A DNA stretch of 60,866 bases from Bacteroidota bacterium (GTDB lineage Bacteria; Bacteroidota; Rhodothermia; Rhodothermales; UBA10348): NCBI GenBank assembly GCA_029262855.1, contig JAJCYP010000096.1:1-60866 (forward strand). The letters are read 5' to 3'. The position numbers were made by a program, and so were the translations under genes. Shown here one piece after another: positions 8,075 through 16,862 of this stretch. The notes under the pieces are model-generated. The model ran no database searches, was not told where the DNA came from, and saw only the letters and a program-made list of their open reading frames with translations. Numbering within the stretch: the stretch's first letter is position 1; each line of letters starts with the position of its first letter.

Positions 8075-10267
8075 TCAGGATGCGTTGAAGACGCTCGCCT
8101 CAAGTCCAAAGCGCAGATATTCGGCAAGTCGCGCTTGCAGGTGCGCCATGCGCTGAGGCTGGAAGACATCGTGGAATGCCCCCATTTCTGCGCCATCGTC
8201 CGCGCCGGTGCGAATGGCCGCAGGACAGCGTCCACTTAACTGCCCGTAGGCCGGGTTGCCGAACGCGAGCGATGTGAAATGCGGACGGATGTCCGCCATG
8301 TCTTGCCCGCTTGACGGCAGGCAGCGGTACCGGCGCGGCGTCCGCGTAGCTCCGTTCTTCGGCAGCCAACTGAACCGCACACACCCTTCCTGTCGCCGGG
8401 TCACGACAACCGCATCACCGAAAAAAACGCAGTTGGACGCAAGCTCCAGTGTGTCCAGTTCAGCCCTTCCTATCACGGTGCAGTTTTCCAGCGTCCAGGA
8501 CCCGGCGGGGCCATCGCCATCAAGGTTCGACAGAGCAAAGGCGTCTTCCGCGCCGGCATCAATGATGCAATTGCGTAGCGTCAGTCTGACGCCGCTAGAT
8601 CCTACCCGCACTGGCGGCAAGATGCAGTTTTCGATCGTAACCTGGATTCGGTCTGCGTCAATCTTAAGATGCGCCTTCGGTGCTTCCGTGGACTTGCCGG
8701 GATGAGTCTTGTCCCAGAATCGCTCCGGTCCGAGTGTACAATGTCGCAGCTTGAAGGCACCCAAAGTGCCCGTGACGTGGAGTGCGGGCATTGGGCTCAC
8801 CAGGTCCCTCGTCCAGACCATATTCAGACCATTGATCGAGACACTTCCATCTGCGTCTCCTTGTATCGTCCACGCAGGTTTCGTGCCACTTGGCTTCAGC
8901 ACGACAACGGGGCAACACCCATCGGCGGCACGGACACCTTTCGGCGCGCCGTTGGCGATGAGGTCGGGCAATGTCTCTTCATATCGACCACTGTCCGTGA
9001 TCTCGATACCAATTGCCTCGGTTGGTCCGAGGCTGTTGAGCGCCAAAGCGACGCTGTCTTCGCTCAGGGCGGCGCTTGCATCGTACGGGACTACGACAAC
9101 AGAAGGCACGTCGGCCTCAAACGAGCCCGCCCGGCCGTACTCGCCACCACCAAGGTCGAAGCCGAAACCGAGGGAAAAGGTTGCCCGTGGCGGATGATTC
9201 ACTCCGTCTACCGGGACCTGGCCGAACACGACGCGGCCAAGCGCCGGATCGAGCGCCACCTGATCGCCCGCAGGTTTGTTTTCGTGGTTCCAAACCGCAT
9301 CGCCGTTCAGGTCGGTTGCGTCGCTCAGATCGCAGACGATCACGTCCTCACGGGGAATCGGCACGTAGCTCTGGATGCCCTGAGAAGAGACCCATTTTTC
9401 CAGCCCCAGACTCAGCCCCGGCGAGTATAGGCTCCGAGCCTTCACTTGTCCTGTAGCAATATCCTCGGCTAGCCGTCGCCGGGAAATAGGCAGTGGGACA
9501 TTGATGGGCTCGGCCAAATTCGTGAAATCGTCCTCGGTCTCCGGCCTCGAGAAAAGGGGGGCGTCCATTCCGAACGGATGGAAGCGAAACCGGCGGGGAC
9601 TCGCCGGATCCCCAGACCGCAATTCTCCGACTGGCACCAGGGCCGAGTCCGTACGCGGGTACGCTCCCAGTCGCCACAAAAACAGACCGATGTTCGGAAT
9701 ATTCCAGCGGCCGTGTCCGCGAGCGATGCGGCGGACCTCGACTGTGCGCATCACGCCCTCGAAGGGCGTCCCGATGAACTCCAGCTTGTTCGCGCTCCGC
9801 AGACTGGCGAAGGACCGGCAGTGTGGACGCAGGTGATTCAGATGCTGGGTCGCTGCCAACCGCTCGAAGAACTCGACCGCGCGCGCAGGCCAGCCGGTGA
9901 TGTCACGGGCAAGCAATTCGAGCATGGGAGCGGTCCCTTTACGACGCCTGTAGGCGACCGTATGACCTACTTCCGCGCGTGGAGATCTCCTCATTCCGCC
10001 AACGGGTAGGCCACGGATACCGAGCAGGTCGCCGATGTAGGGCAATGCCCAGGGTGACGCTGTCTCGACGAAATGGTTGTCGTAGAGTTGGTCCAGGTTC
10101 TCTTCGAGAACAGCCACCTGTTCTGCCAGTACCTCGACCAGTTCGCGTAGTGGGCCGGACCGCCAATCGCCCGAGGTATCAGGCCCGTCGGGGTTTGCCA
10201 ATTCGGCGTCCCGAGTTCGGAGATGGGCCGGCAGCAAGTTCCAGAGTTGGTCGGCTGTGAAGCTCAT
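8075..10267 (-). CDS. eCIS tail protein, gpI-like N-terminus plus beta-helix
   Basis: The 730-aa product starts MSFTADQLWNLLPAHLRTRD. Its first 160 residues resemble phage P2 gpI and related tail proteins: L-R-E-L-V-E-V-L-A-E-Q-V-A-V-L-E-E-N-L-D-Q-L-Y-D, then W-A-L-P-Y-I-G-D-L-L-G-I-R, then a Y-R-R-R-K-G-T segment. gpI proteins join the baseplate to fibres. The C-terminal third (from about residue 500) has repeating short strands (LRHCTLG, IENCILP, LRNCIID, LENCTVI) typical of a small right-handed beta-helix. The gene overlaps the upstream baseplate J gene by ATGA. Position after two baseplate J genes supports a place at the baseplate rim. Confidence 0.75.
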   Translation of the reverse strand: MSFTADQLWNLLPAHLRTRDAELANPDGPDTSGDWRSGPLRELVEVLAEQVAVLEENLDQLYDNHFVETASPWALPYIGDLLGIRGLPVGGMRRSPRAEVGHTVAYRRRKGTAPMLELLARDITGWPARAVEFFERLAATQHLNHLRPHCRSFASLRSANKLEFIGTPFEGVMRTVEVRRIARGHGRWNIPNIGLFLWRLGAYPRTDSALVPVGELRSGDPASPRRFRFHPFGMDAPLFSRPETEDDFTNLAEPINVPLPISRRRLAEDIATGQVKARSLYSPGLSLGLEKWVSSQGIQSYVPIPREDVIVCDLSDATDLNGDAVWNHENKPAGDQVALDPALGRVVFGQVPVDGVNHPPRATFSLGFGFDLGGGEYGRAGSFEADVPSVVVVPYDASAALSEDSVALALNSLGPTEAIGIEITDSGRYEETLPDLIANGAPKGVRAADGCCPVVVLKPSGTKPAWTIQGDADGSVSINGLNMVWTRDLVSPMPALHVTGTLGAFKLRHCTLGPERFWDKTHPGKSTEAPKAHLKIDADRIQVTIENCILPPVRVGSSGVRLTLRNCIIDAGAEDAFALSNLDGDGPAGSWTLENCTVIGRAELDTLELASNCVFFGDAVVVTRRQEGCVRFSWLPKNGATRTPRRYRCLPSSGQDMADIRPHFTSLAFGNPAYGQLSGRCPAAIRTGADDGAEMGAFHDVFQPQRMAHLQARLAEYLRFGLEASVFNAS

Positions 10268-13038
10268 ACTGATGTCACCTCCAATTGCGACAGGGACGCT
10301 TCGTCGAGTACCAGCAATTCCGCCGGCTCGGCAAGCGAGGACCCGACACCGTTGGCCGGCTGGTGCGCGGCCAGGTAACCCTGCGCCGCGGGCACCGTCA
10401 AATCCGCACCTGCTACCAGCGCAGTCTTCTGGAAGTCCTTCACGTCAATGAACGCCACCCCGCGGACGTTCTGGATGACCGCAATCACTTCGCTAATATG
10501 GACTCCCTGCCCAAACTCACGGGCGGAAAACGAAAACGCCTGGCGCAAAGCTGCGTACACGTCGGCCTCCACGACTGACGGCACGCGGTCGGCCTCGATC
10601 CGGACGGTGCCCGTCAAGCTGAAGAAAGACGGCGGACGCGAGACGATGCGCACCGGCACCCTGGGAATTCCCTTTCGGAGCAGCGCGCCGCGCAACGGAT
10701 CGGCGGGCTGGCCGACGTCGCCGATGGCGATTCCATCGGGCCCCAGCAGCGAAAGGAGCACGCCTCGGGACCGGCCGGACCAAGTCCAAGCGGCGTGGGC
10801 CTTGCTCACGCCGGGAAAGTCGCGCGCAAAGTCCTCGTAATCCTGGAGCGACACCACCCGGTCGAGGGTGAGAACGGTTAGCGGCGCATTGGCGCGAGAG
10901 TCGTTTAGCGACTGGGGGTCTTCGGCGCCTTCAGGCCCCTTAGGATTTGAAACACCTTTGACTCCCAGAGGCTGTGTGATCAGGAGGCTGATCTGTCCCG
11001 CGGCCACCAGGCCACCCATACCGATCCCGTGGCGGTAGACCGCGCGCACATTTTCGCGTCCAGTCGGCAATCGCGCGCCGCGCCGGCCATCACCGAACTG
11101 AACAGTCGCCACGCCGTCGTCAGCCAGGCGGACAACATAGATACGATCCCTAGGGCCCCTTCCGAAGAACGTGGGCGCTTCCGTCCAGCGAATATCATTC
11201 ACCCAGACTTCCAAGGAAGACGACAGACTCGAGCCATCCGGTGGCAAAACGTACGTCAGCGGTTTCTGCTTCAGAACGAATTGCTGGAACCGAAGTGATG
11301 CGTCTCCGCTTCCCAAGGTCTCTTCTGCCGTCTCGCCGTGGGTGGCCGCCACGACGTTGGCGTTGATAGTGACCGTGGATCGGAGATAAGAATTCTGAAG
11401 TCCCTCGCGCAACGTGAGCGTCGTCATGTCGGAGTGATCGATACCCGCGATGACAACTATTTCGCTTTGTGTTTTTCCTGGAGGGTTCGAGTCCTCGCCT
11501 TTGATGGCTACCGACTGGCCGATCACCAAATCGAGGTCGATGCGGTCGAGCTCGAGGGCCGTCAGGCCTTTGGTCAGGTTCGGAGAGAGTGGTTGGCCGA
11601 TGACACTCAGTGGTTCGCTATCGACGTGGCAGGTGGTGGCGCGGTTCTTGAACACGTCCCTGACCGCCTCCTCCAGCGGGTTGTTGTCGGCGGTCTTCAA
11701 TTGGATGCCGGTGCACTTGGCACTCATGGCATAATCCGCACGTGATGCCTCTGACGCGCTTACAACCCGAAATGGCAGCAGGGTGGTGCCTGTTTCGAGA
11801 ACAATCCAGCCATCCTTGACCACCTCCTTGACGGGGCGTTCGAGGACTACATCAAACTGGCCGGGCTCTGATGTGAGTTTGTCACCCTGTGAATCTTGCC
11901 AGATGGTTGTTGCGGAACCGGACGTCTCAAGCTTGTCCCAATCTTCGGTATAGGGGTTGTTCTCGGACGGCAGGCTCCCCCACTTCGGAGCATTGTGTCC
12001 AAAATGGCCGACGCGTTTTCGCAAGGCGAATACGCCATCTTGGTTCTGGGACACCCTGGTGATGGGACGGCTATTCAGGTAGGTCTGAGCGGCTCTGGGA
12101 TCCAGGTCGAAGAACTTCACATGCGCCCGAACCCGCTGCGGGGACGCGGCTCCCTTCCCCAGAAAAGTCACCATGGTGAGTGCGTCGTCCGCCCTGATAT
12201 TCGAAATATCGGCTGCTTCGGTCTGGAGAGGGGGACCCATCGCAACTCTCATTTGGGCGCCTTGAGCTGTTTCGGAATCGGTTGACTCTTCGAACGTCAC
12301 CTTAGTGTGACCGCGCTCGCGGTCCGCAGCCACCTGTGAAATGCGCCGCGCGGAAGCGTCTGGCGTCACACCATCTGCAAGTACAAGGACGTCGCCCGGC
12401 TTGAGATTGGTCGTCACACCATCCAGGTAGAGGTCTTTGGCCGATAGCAACGCCGCGCCGCTCAAGGGTACTGCGCGCAGTCGCGGGCGAAGCTCATTCC
12501 ACTCCGCGCGCGCCGCGAATTCGAGGGAAGTCTCGTACACTTGCGGGTTTTCGCCCGGACCCGGGATGCTCTGCACGCGGGTACCCTTGGGAATGATCGC
12601 GGCGCCGGGCGCCCCCGCGGCGCCCTCCACGGTGAAAGCCAGCATCACCTGGGCGGCCACGCCAGGTGCAAGTTCATAGCCGATGAAGCGACCCAGCTCA
12701 AGGACGCTGCGACGCTCAGTGGCCGTCCGCAGATAGGCCTCATTGGCGATGCGTTCCGAGTAAAACGTCAGCACGTCCGCCGTGCTCGCAAAGGCGTCCA
12801 GCAATGCGATCGTGAAGTCGTCCTCCGAGCGGGTGCGCAAACCGAGGAGCTCCGGGCGGGCCTGCGAGGACAGCGCCGCGAGCATCGTGGCCTTGAACTG
12901 CGAGTGGATGCCCACGCGGAACTCCACTGCCGGAAGAGCGGGCCGGTTGTCGATGATTGCTGGCGTCTGTACCCCAGTGCCGGCACACGCGTCGCAGTCG
13001 TTCAGTTCGCGCAGGGTGGGATCGATGGGATTGTTCAT
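10264..13038 (-). CDS. Baseplate J-like protein 2 (Afp12-like position)
   Basis: The 924-aa protein contains baseplate J-like features. An N-terminal helical wedge region holds L-L-D-A-F-A-S-T-A-D-V-L-T-F-Y-S-E-R-I-A-N-E-A-Y-L. A beta-rich middle follows, and the C-terminal part contains V-S-L-Q-D-Y-E-D-F-A-R-D-F-P-G-V-S-K-A, the common J/gp6 signature. In eCIS and phage tails these proteins form the wedge ring that holds the sheath to the spike complex. It overlaps both neighbours by 4 bases (ATGA), so it is translated with them. Two J-like proteins in tandem is the usual eCIS arrangement (Afp11 and Afp12). Confidence 0.85.
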   Translation of the reverse strand: MNNPIDPTLRELNDCDACAGTGVQTPAIIDNRPALPAVEFRVGIHSQFKATMLAALSSQARPELLGLRTRSEDDFTIALLDAFASTADVLTFYSERIANEAYLRTATERRSVLELGRFIGYELAPGVAAQVMLAFTVEGAAGAPGAAIIPKGTRVQSIPGPGENPQVYETSLEFAARAEWNELRPRLRAVPLSGAALLSAKDLYLDGVTTNLKPGDVLVLADGVTPDASARRISQVAADRERGHTKVTFEESTDSETAQGAQMRVAMGPPLQTEAADISNIRADDALTMVTFLGKGAASPQRVRAHVKFFDLDPRAAQTYLNSRPITRVSQNQDGVFALRKRVGHFGHNAPKWGSLPSENNPYTEDWDKLETSGSATTIWQDSQGDKLTSEPGQFDVVLERPVKEVVKDGWIVLETGTTLLPFRVVSASEASRADYAMSAKCTGIQLKTADNNPLEEAVRDVFKNRATTCHVDSEPLSVIGQPLSPNLTKGLTALELDRIDLDLVIGQSVAIKGEDSNPPGKTQSEIVVIAGIDHSDMTTLTLREGLQNSYLRSTVTINANVVAATHGETAEETLGSGDASLRFQQFVLKQKPLTYVLPPDGSSLSSSLEVWVNDIRWTEAPTFFGRGPRDRIYVVRLADDGVATVQFGDGRRGARLPTGRENVRAVYRHGIGMGGLVAAGQISLLITQPLGVKGVSNPKGPEGAEDPQSLNDSRANAPLTVLTLDRVVSLQDYEDFARDFPGVSKAHAAWTWSGRSRGVLLSLLGPDGIAIGDVGQPADPLRGALLRKGIPRVPVRIVSRPPSFFSLTGTVRIEADRVPSVVEADVYAALRQAFSFSAREFGQGVHISEVIAVIQNVRGVAFIDVKDFQKTALVAGADLTVPAAQGYLAAHQPANGVGSSLAEPAELLVLDEASLSQLEVTSV

Positions 13039-15677
13039 CGGCCTCCGACGGGGTTGATCCGAAGGACTCCCCGATTTGGGAAATTGGGGTCGTTGTCAAG
13101 GCGGACGATTTCGAGCCGGTCGGTCTCGAAGACATCGCTGGCGGGGACCAGTTCGCCCCTGGTCGCGCCTTGCCGTCGCAGGAGTGTCACTTGCACGTGA
13201 CTCACGCCGGCGACGTGCTGAGCCGCAGCATAGATCCTGCTCAGCTGCACAGATTGGCCAAAGGTGAAGCTATCGGGATGGAAGAAGCCGCGCGTGCCAT
13301 CTGTGTGGTCTCGATTGTCGAAAACAGATTGCAACGCCGACGCGACATCGTTCCGGAAGTAGTTTGGCGCCACGCACACCTGCAGTTCCAACTCCAGCGG
13401 GATGAAGCGGGGACCATCGATTTCCAAATCATGCCCGGCAAGCCGGTAGCGTTCCAGGAAGTCGCGCAGTTCGTCTTCGAAGGCCTCGTCCACCCGCCGT
13501 CCACCCCTCCGGTCCACGGTCAAAAACACCGTATGCCAACTCCCGGTCCATCGAAGCGTGGCGGCCGCACGCTGCACATCGGGATGTTCTCCGGCCTTGG
13601 CCGCGTAGTCTTCAGGCGTTACCGCGCGTTGCTGGATCTGGAACGCGGCGGGCGCATTTTGGCGGGCTTCCTCCATCAGTTCGGGATCACGGGCGCCTCG
13701 CGCGGGAAGCGGGTTGGTGACCGATTCGATAAAGCCCGCCGCATTCAATGGGACACCAACTGAATCCAGTAGGACGTTCGTCACCAGTTGTACCAGCGCG
13801 TCCCCCCCCACGTTGCCAGCCCCGCCATTCCCGATGCGATAGACAGCTTGAAACGCCGTCCCCTCGCCGGGAGCCATCCCATTTTCATCGTCCCCAAAAC
13901 GGAGGTGAGTGCTGCCATCGTTTTCCACCTCCGCCACGAACTCGGGTGCGAACGCATCGCTCGAGAGCAAATCGCGTTTTGGACGCCAAACGGTTCCGCG
14001 CTCGTCTGCAAGATGGACAGATGGCAGGACGTCCGGAATCTTCCATGCAAACGCAGCCGATGCGGGCTGAGATGCATCGAAGGGGGCCGCGTGGGTCAGA
14101 GGAGCTTCCTTGAGTCGCGGACGGAAACGAGGGGGCGTGGTGAAGCGCACCCGCGTTGCGCACGAACCGCAGGTTGTCGTGGCCGCGGGCGCCAGGGCCG
14201 GATCGGACGACGGCACATCCTGCAGTTCTTCGTTAACGGGAAGCGTCTGACCATGATCAGCAGGGACGATATTGCCGAGGGCCACGCTCACGTCGGTCAA
14301 GAGTCGCCCGCCCTTTTCCGCGCGTGCAGACAGGCAGAAGGGAAAAGGCAATGCGTCGGCCGGCTCCCATTCGATTTCGGTCACCATCACGGGCGGGTTG
14401 TACAGCGGGTCAACGCCTGTAGCCTGCACGTGGCTTAGCCGGACGGCGTGGCGGTGAGCCTGATCCGCATCTGCCGAGGCTCCTGTTCTGGGCCCGATGC
14501 GTTCGGCAAACACCAGAAGATGACCGGGCGCCAGGTTTGGGAAATGGCCCCGGAGGGTCGCCTTTGTCGCACCCCGCGGCAAGCAGCACGAATCGTCTCC
14601 CCAGGTGTGAAACACCATCTCATTGTGCTCCCGGAACAGACTCACCTGCTCCAGAGGCTCGAAGACCTCCACCTGAGCGGCCCCTGCCAGCCGCCGGAAA
14701 TCCCTCTCCGATATCACAGTCGCGGACCCAAGCCGGGTAATGAATCGCGGTCGCTGCAGGTACTCGTTGTTGTCTGGTCTCACAACGGGAAGGTCGGTTT
14801 CAACCCGCAGGAAGTGACCCGCAGCATCGAACAACGGATACATGGGCAGCCGGACTCCGTCGGGAGTTCCCGAAGCCAGTCGCACCTGAACCCACGTCCT
14901 GGCGTTGCAGCCGTCGTTCATAGCGTAGTCCAGCAGTCGCGTGTGTCTCCTAATCGACACTCGCCTGCGAGCCGTGCCGAGATACGCCTCAGTGGCAATC
15001 GCGTCCTGTCGGTAACTCAGGTTGTCGCCTACATAGGCCAGTAGTTCGACCAGTGCCACGCCGAGATCCGCAGGGTTGCGCTCGCGCCACTCAGGCGAGA
15101 CTACCGACATTCGATCCAGCATCAATCGCCGGAAACTCGCGTAGTCCTTGGTCAGATAGTCCAGGTCGGGAGAAGAGGCAAGCGGCGGTGGACAGTCGCA
15201 AGCCGGGCGACAGTCGAAGTCGGTGTCACACTCGACCTTAAAGGAGAAGTCCACGGAGGCCAGCTGCGCATCGAGTTCGCCCAGCGGCATTTGGCTGTTC
15301 GGCTCGGTCAGACTGAGGGTGTATCTCGAATAGTCTCCGCGCGGCGTGACGCGGACCTCCAGGTGCTCCGCCAAATACGGCGTCCCGGTCTTCCAGGCCG
15401 CCGAGTCGACCATGATCGCGAACCGCTCACCTCCGGTTATTGTGACCTTGGCGGCGTTGGCAATTCTCTTCGCAGCCGTGTTGCTGGGAAAGCGGGCTTT
15501 TAGGGACGCCAGACCGGCTGCCTCAACAAAGAAGACCCTCAGAACCCGCTGCCGCAACGGCTCAAGAGCCGTGCGCGCAAGCTCGCTATCCACCACCTCG
15601 AGATACTCGATCCCGTTGATTGTCGGATGCTTGCGCACGAGACTGCGCCGGCCTTCTTCGCAGCAGAAGTATATCAT
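13035..15677 (-). CDS. Baseplate J-like protein 1 (Afp11-like position)
   Basis: This 880-aa protein shows the same wedge motif as its neighbour: L-L-A-Y-V-G-D-N-L-S-Y-R-Q-D-A-I-A-T-E-A, then T-A-R-R-R-V-S-I-R-R-H-T-R-L-L. In the C-terminal part it has T-P-E-D-Y-A-A-K-A-G-E-H-P-D-V-Q-R-A-A. It sits directly after the gp25-like gene, the order seen in phage and eCIS baseplates, and overlaps it by ATGA at 15674-15677. Predicted role: inner baseplate wedge contacting gp25 and the sheath initiator. A Cys-rich stretch (CDTDFDCRPACDCPPP) near residue 160 is unusual for the family and might bind a metal. Confidence 0.85.
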   Translation of the reverse strand: MIYFCCEEGRRSLVRKHPTINGIEYLEVVDSELARTALEPLRQRVLRVFFVEAAGLASLKARFPSNTAAKRIANAAKVTITGGERFAIMVDSAAWKTGTPYLAEHLEVRVTPRGDYSRYTLSLTEPNSQMPLGELDAQLASVDFSFKVECDTDFDCRPACDCPPPLASSPDLDYLTKDYASFRRLMLDRMSVVSPEWRERNPADLGVALVELLAYVGDNLSYRQDAIATEAYLGTARRRVSIRRHTRLLDYAMNDGCNARTWVQVRLASGTPDGVRLPMYPLFDAAGHFLRVETDLPVVRPDNNEYLQRPRFITRLGSATVISERDFRRLAGAAQVEVFEPLEQVSLFREHNEMVFHTWGDDSCCLPRGATKATLRGHFPNLAPGHLLVFAERIGPRTGASADADQAHRHAVRLSHVQATGVDPLYNPPVMVTEIEWEPADALPFPFCLSARAEKGGRLLTDVSVALGNIVPADHGQTLPVNEELQDVPSSDPALAPAATTTCGSCATRVRFTTPPRFRPRLKEAPLTHAAPFDASQPASAAFAWKIPDVLPSVHLADERGTVWRPKRDLLSSDAFAPEFVAEVENDGSTHLRFGDDENGMAPGEGTAFQAVYRIGNGGAGNVGGDALVQLVTNVLLDSVGVPLNAAGFIESVTNPLPARGARDPELMEEARQNAPAAFQIQQRAVTPEDYAAKAGEHPDVQRAAATLRWTGSWHTVFLTVDRRGGRRVDEAFEDELRDFLERYRLAGHDLEIDGPRFIPLELELQVCVAPNYFRNDVASALQSVFDNRDHTDGTRGFFHPDSFTFGQSVQLSRIYAAAQHVAGVSHVQVTLLRRQGATRGELVPASDVFETDRLEIVRLDNDPNFPNRGVLRINPVGGR

Positions 15678-16033
15678 GGCGCCCCTTTCCTGAATTCATC
15701 TTCCCGCCGCTCCTGCGTTCGGCGGACGACGTATCGCACGACAATGCGCAAGGCATTCTCCTCGTGAGTTACCGCGACCGCCTCGACCAGGATCAGGTCA
15801 CCCAGCCACTGCTGGAGCGCCCCTTGGACAAACATCTGTGTGGCCGCGCCGAGCTCCCGGCTGTTGGGCGCGAAGATCAGTTGCAGGAGGCCACTACCGA
15901 ATGTGGGCCGGTTCACGCGCTCTCCCGGTGAGGTGAACAACAGCTGCTCGATCAGTTGGCGGATGTGTGCGTCCGCCGCCGCATCGCCGGTCCGGCCGCG
16001 GCTGTCGAAGGCGTATGGGAAAGCGACGTTCAT
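15674..16033 (-). CDS. gp25-like baseplate wedge protein
   Basis: The 119-aa protein begins at ATG 16033 (MNVAFPYAFDSRGRTG), which overlaps the stop of the PAAR-like gene by ATGA. It has the gp25/GPW lysozyme-like family core: H-I-R-Q-L-I-E-Q-L-L-F-T-S-P-G-E-R-V-N-R-P-T-F-G-S-G-L, including the conserved P-G-E-R-x-x-x-P-x-x-G-S motif. gp25 proteins link the baseplate wedge to the first sheath ring and nucleate sheath assembly; they are not active lysozymes. Length is normal for the family. Confidence 0.9.
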   Translation of the reverse strand: MNVAFPYAFDSRGRTGDAAADAHIRQLIEQLLFTSPGERVNRPTFGSGLLQLIFAPNSRELGAATQMFVQGALQQWLGDLILVEAVAVTHEENALRIVVRYVVRRTQERREDEFRKGAP

Positions 16034-16350
16034 TGGGCTCTCACGCGAACTTGGGTGAGCAGGATGTTCACACCCGTCCCATTGGGCGCGCAGACCGCCT
16101 GGCTGTCCTGCAGCAACAACGGTAGGCCACCCGAGCGCACGCGCGTAGCGGCGGTTACCCATTGAGCAGTGACACATGGCACCGGGGCACCGCTGACATT
16201 GAAAGGGCAGCCTGCGATTGTCCACGGGTTCGGCTGCTGGACGGTCATCTGTCCCGAGACCTTGACCCTGGGGTTCGGAACCGTTGCCTGGGCCTGCCCG
16301 GCATGGAGGCAGATTACCGTAGCACCTTGATGTAGTAAGAATCCGGGCAT
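16030..16350 (-). CDS. PAAR-like spike tip protein
   Basis: Starting at ATG 16350 (MPGFLLHQGATVICLHAGQA) the product has 106 aa. A TTG at 16365 overlapping the stop of the spike gene could also be used. The pattern M-P-G-F-L-L-H-x-G-A-x-V-x-C-x-H-x-G, two later Cys residues in CPF and PCV, and a run of short strands resemble the PAAR-like/DUF4280 tip proteins of eCIS loci. Cys and His would coordinate a metal at the tip of the cone that caps the gpV spike. It lies between the spike gene and gp25, the expected place. Confidence 0.75.
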   Translation of the reverse strand: MPGFLLHQGATVICLHAGQAQATVPNPRVKVSGQMTVQQPNPWTIAGCPFNVSGAPVPCVTAQWVTAATRVRSGGLPLLLQDSQAVCAPNGTGVNILLTQVRVRAQ

Positions 16351-16361
16351 AATGACTGGGA

Positions 16362-16862
16362 TCAAATGACTTCCATGGCACCATTATTCAGATTGATCTG
16401 GGGTCCCTTCATGCTCATCGTGGCCCCCATTCCGTTGTCGATCTCAATGCCGGTTCCGAGGATCTTGACCTTCTGTCCTGCGGAGGTCTCGAGGGTTATG
16501 CCGCCGATACCCGGCGTGTCATCCATGGTGATGCTGATGCCGCCTTCGGTCTTGAGCACGACCTTCTTGTAAGGTGGCGTGAGAAGCGCGGGCGGCAGGT
16601 CGGCCACGCTTCCGTACCAGCATCCGGCCCAGATCGGATAATCCGGGTCGCCATGCTCAAATTCGATCCACACGCCCGCGCCCGTCGAGGGCAGTGCGAA
16701 GAACCCCATTCCATCGCCTCCGAACGGGAAGCAGGGCATCGCCCAGCCGCTCTCTTTGTCGCCCAGCACGTCCGGAACCTTGGCGCGGATCCGCCCGATT
16801 TGCAGCGGATCCTTGTTGTCGCTCACCAGACCGCGATATTTGCCGAAGAAGGGGGTACTCAT
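16362..16862 (-). CDS. Central spike, baseplate assembly protein V / VgrG C-terminal type
   Basis: The 166-aa protein begins with the OB-fold signature of gpV/gp5: K-Y-R-G-L-V-S-D-N-K-D-P-L-Q-I-G-R-I-R-A-K-V-P, then W-A-M-P-C-x-P-F, then G-V-W-I-E-F-E-H-G-D-P-D-Y-P-I-W-A-G. A triplex beta-helix tail of short repeats follows (GGISITMDD, GGITLETSAG, GIEIDNGMG). It is the needle that leads the injected tube. It overlaps the gpD hub gene by ATGA. Here hub and spike are separate genes, whereas in VgrG and Afp8 they are fused. Confidence 0.9.
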   Translation of the reverse strand: MSTPFFGKYRGLVSDNKDPLQIGRIRAKVPDVLGDKESGWAMPCFPFGGDGMGFFALPSTGAGVWIEFEHGDPDYPIWAGCWYGSVADLPPALLTPPYKKVVLKTEGGISITMDDTPGIGGITLETSAGQKVKILGTGIEIDNGMGATMSMKGPQINLNNGAMEVI

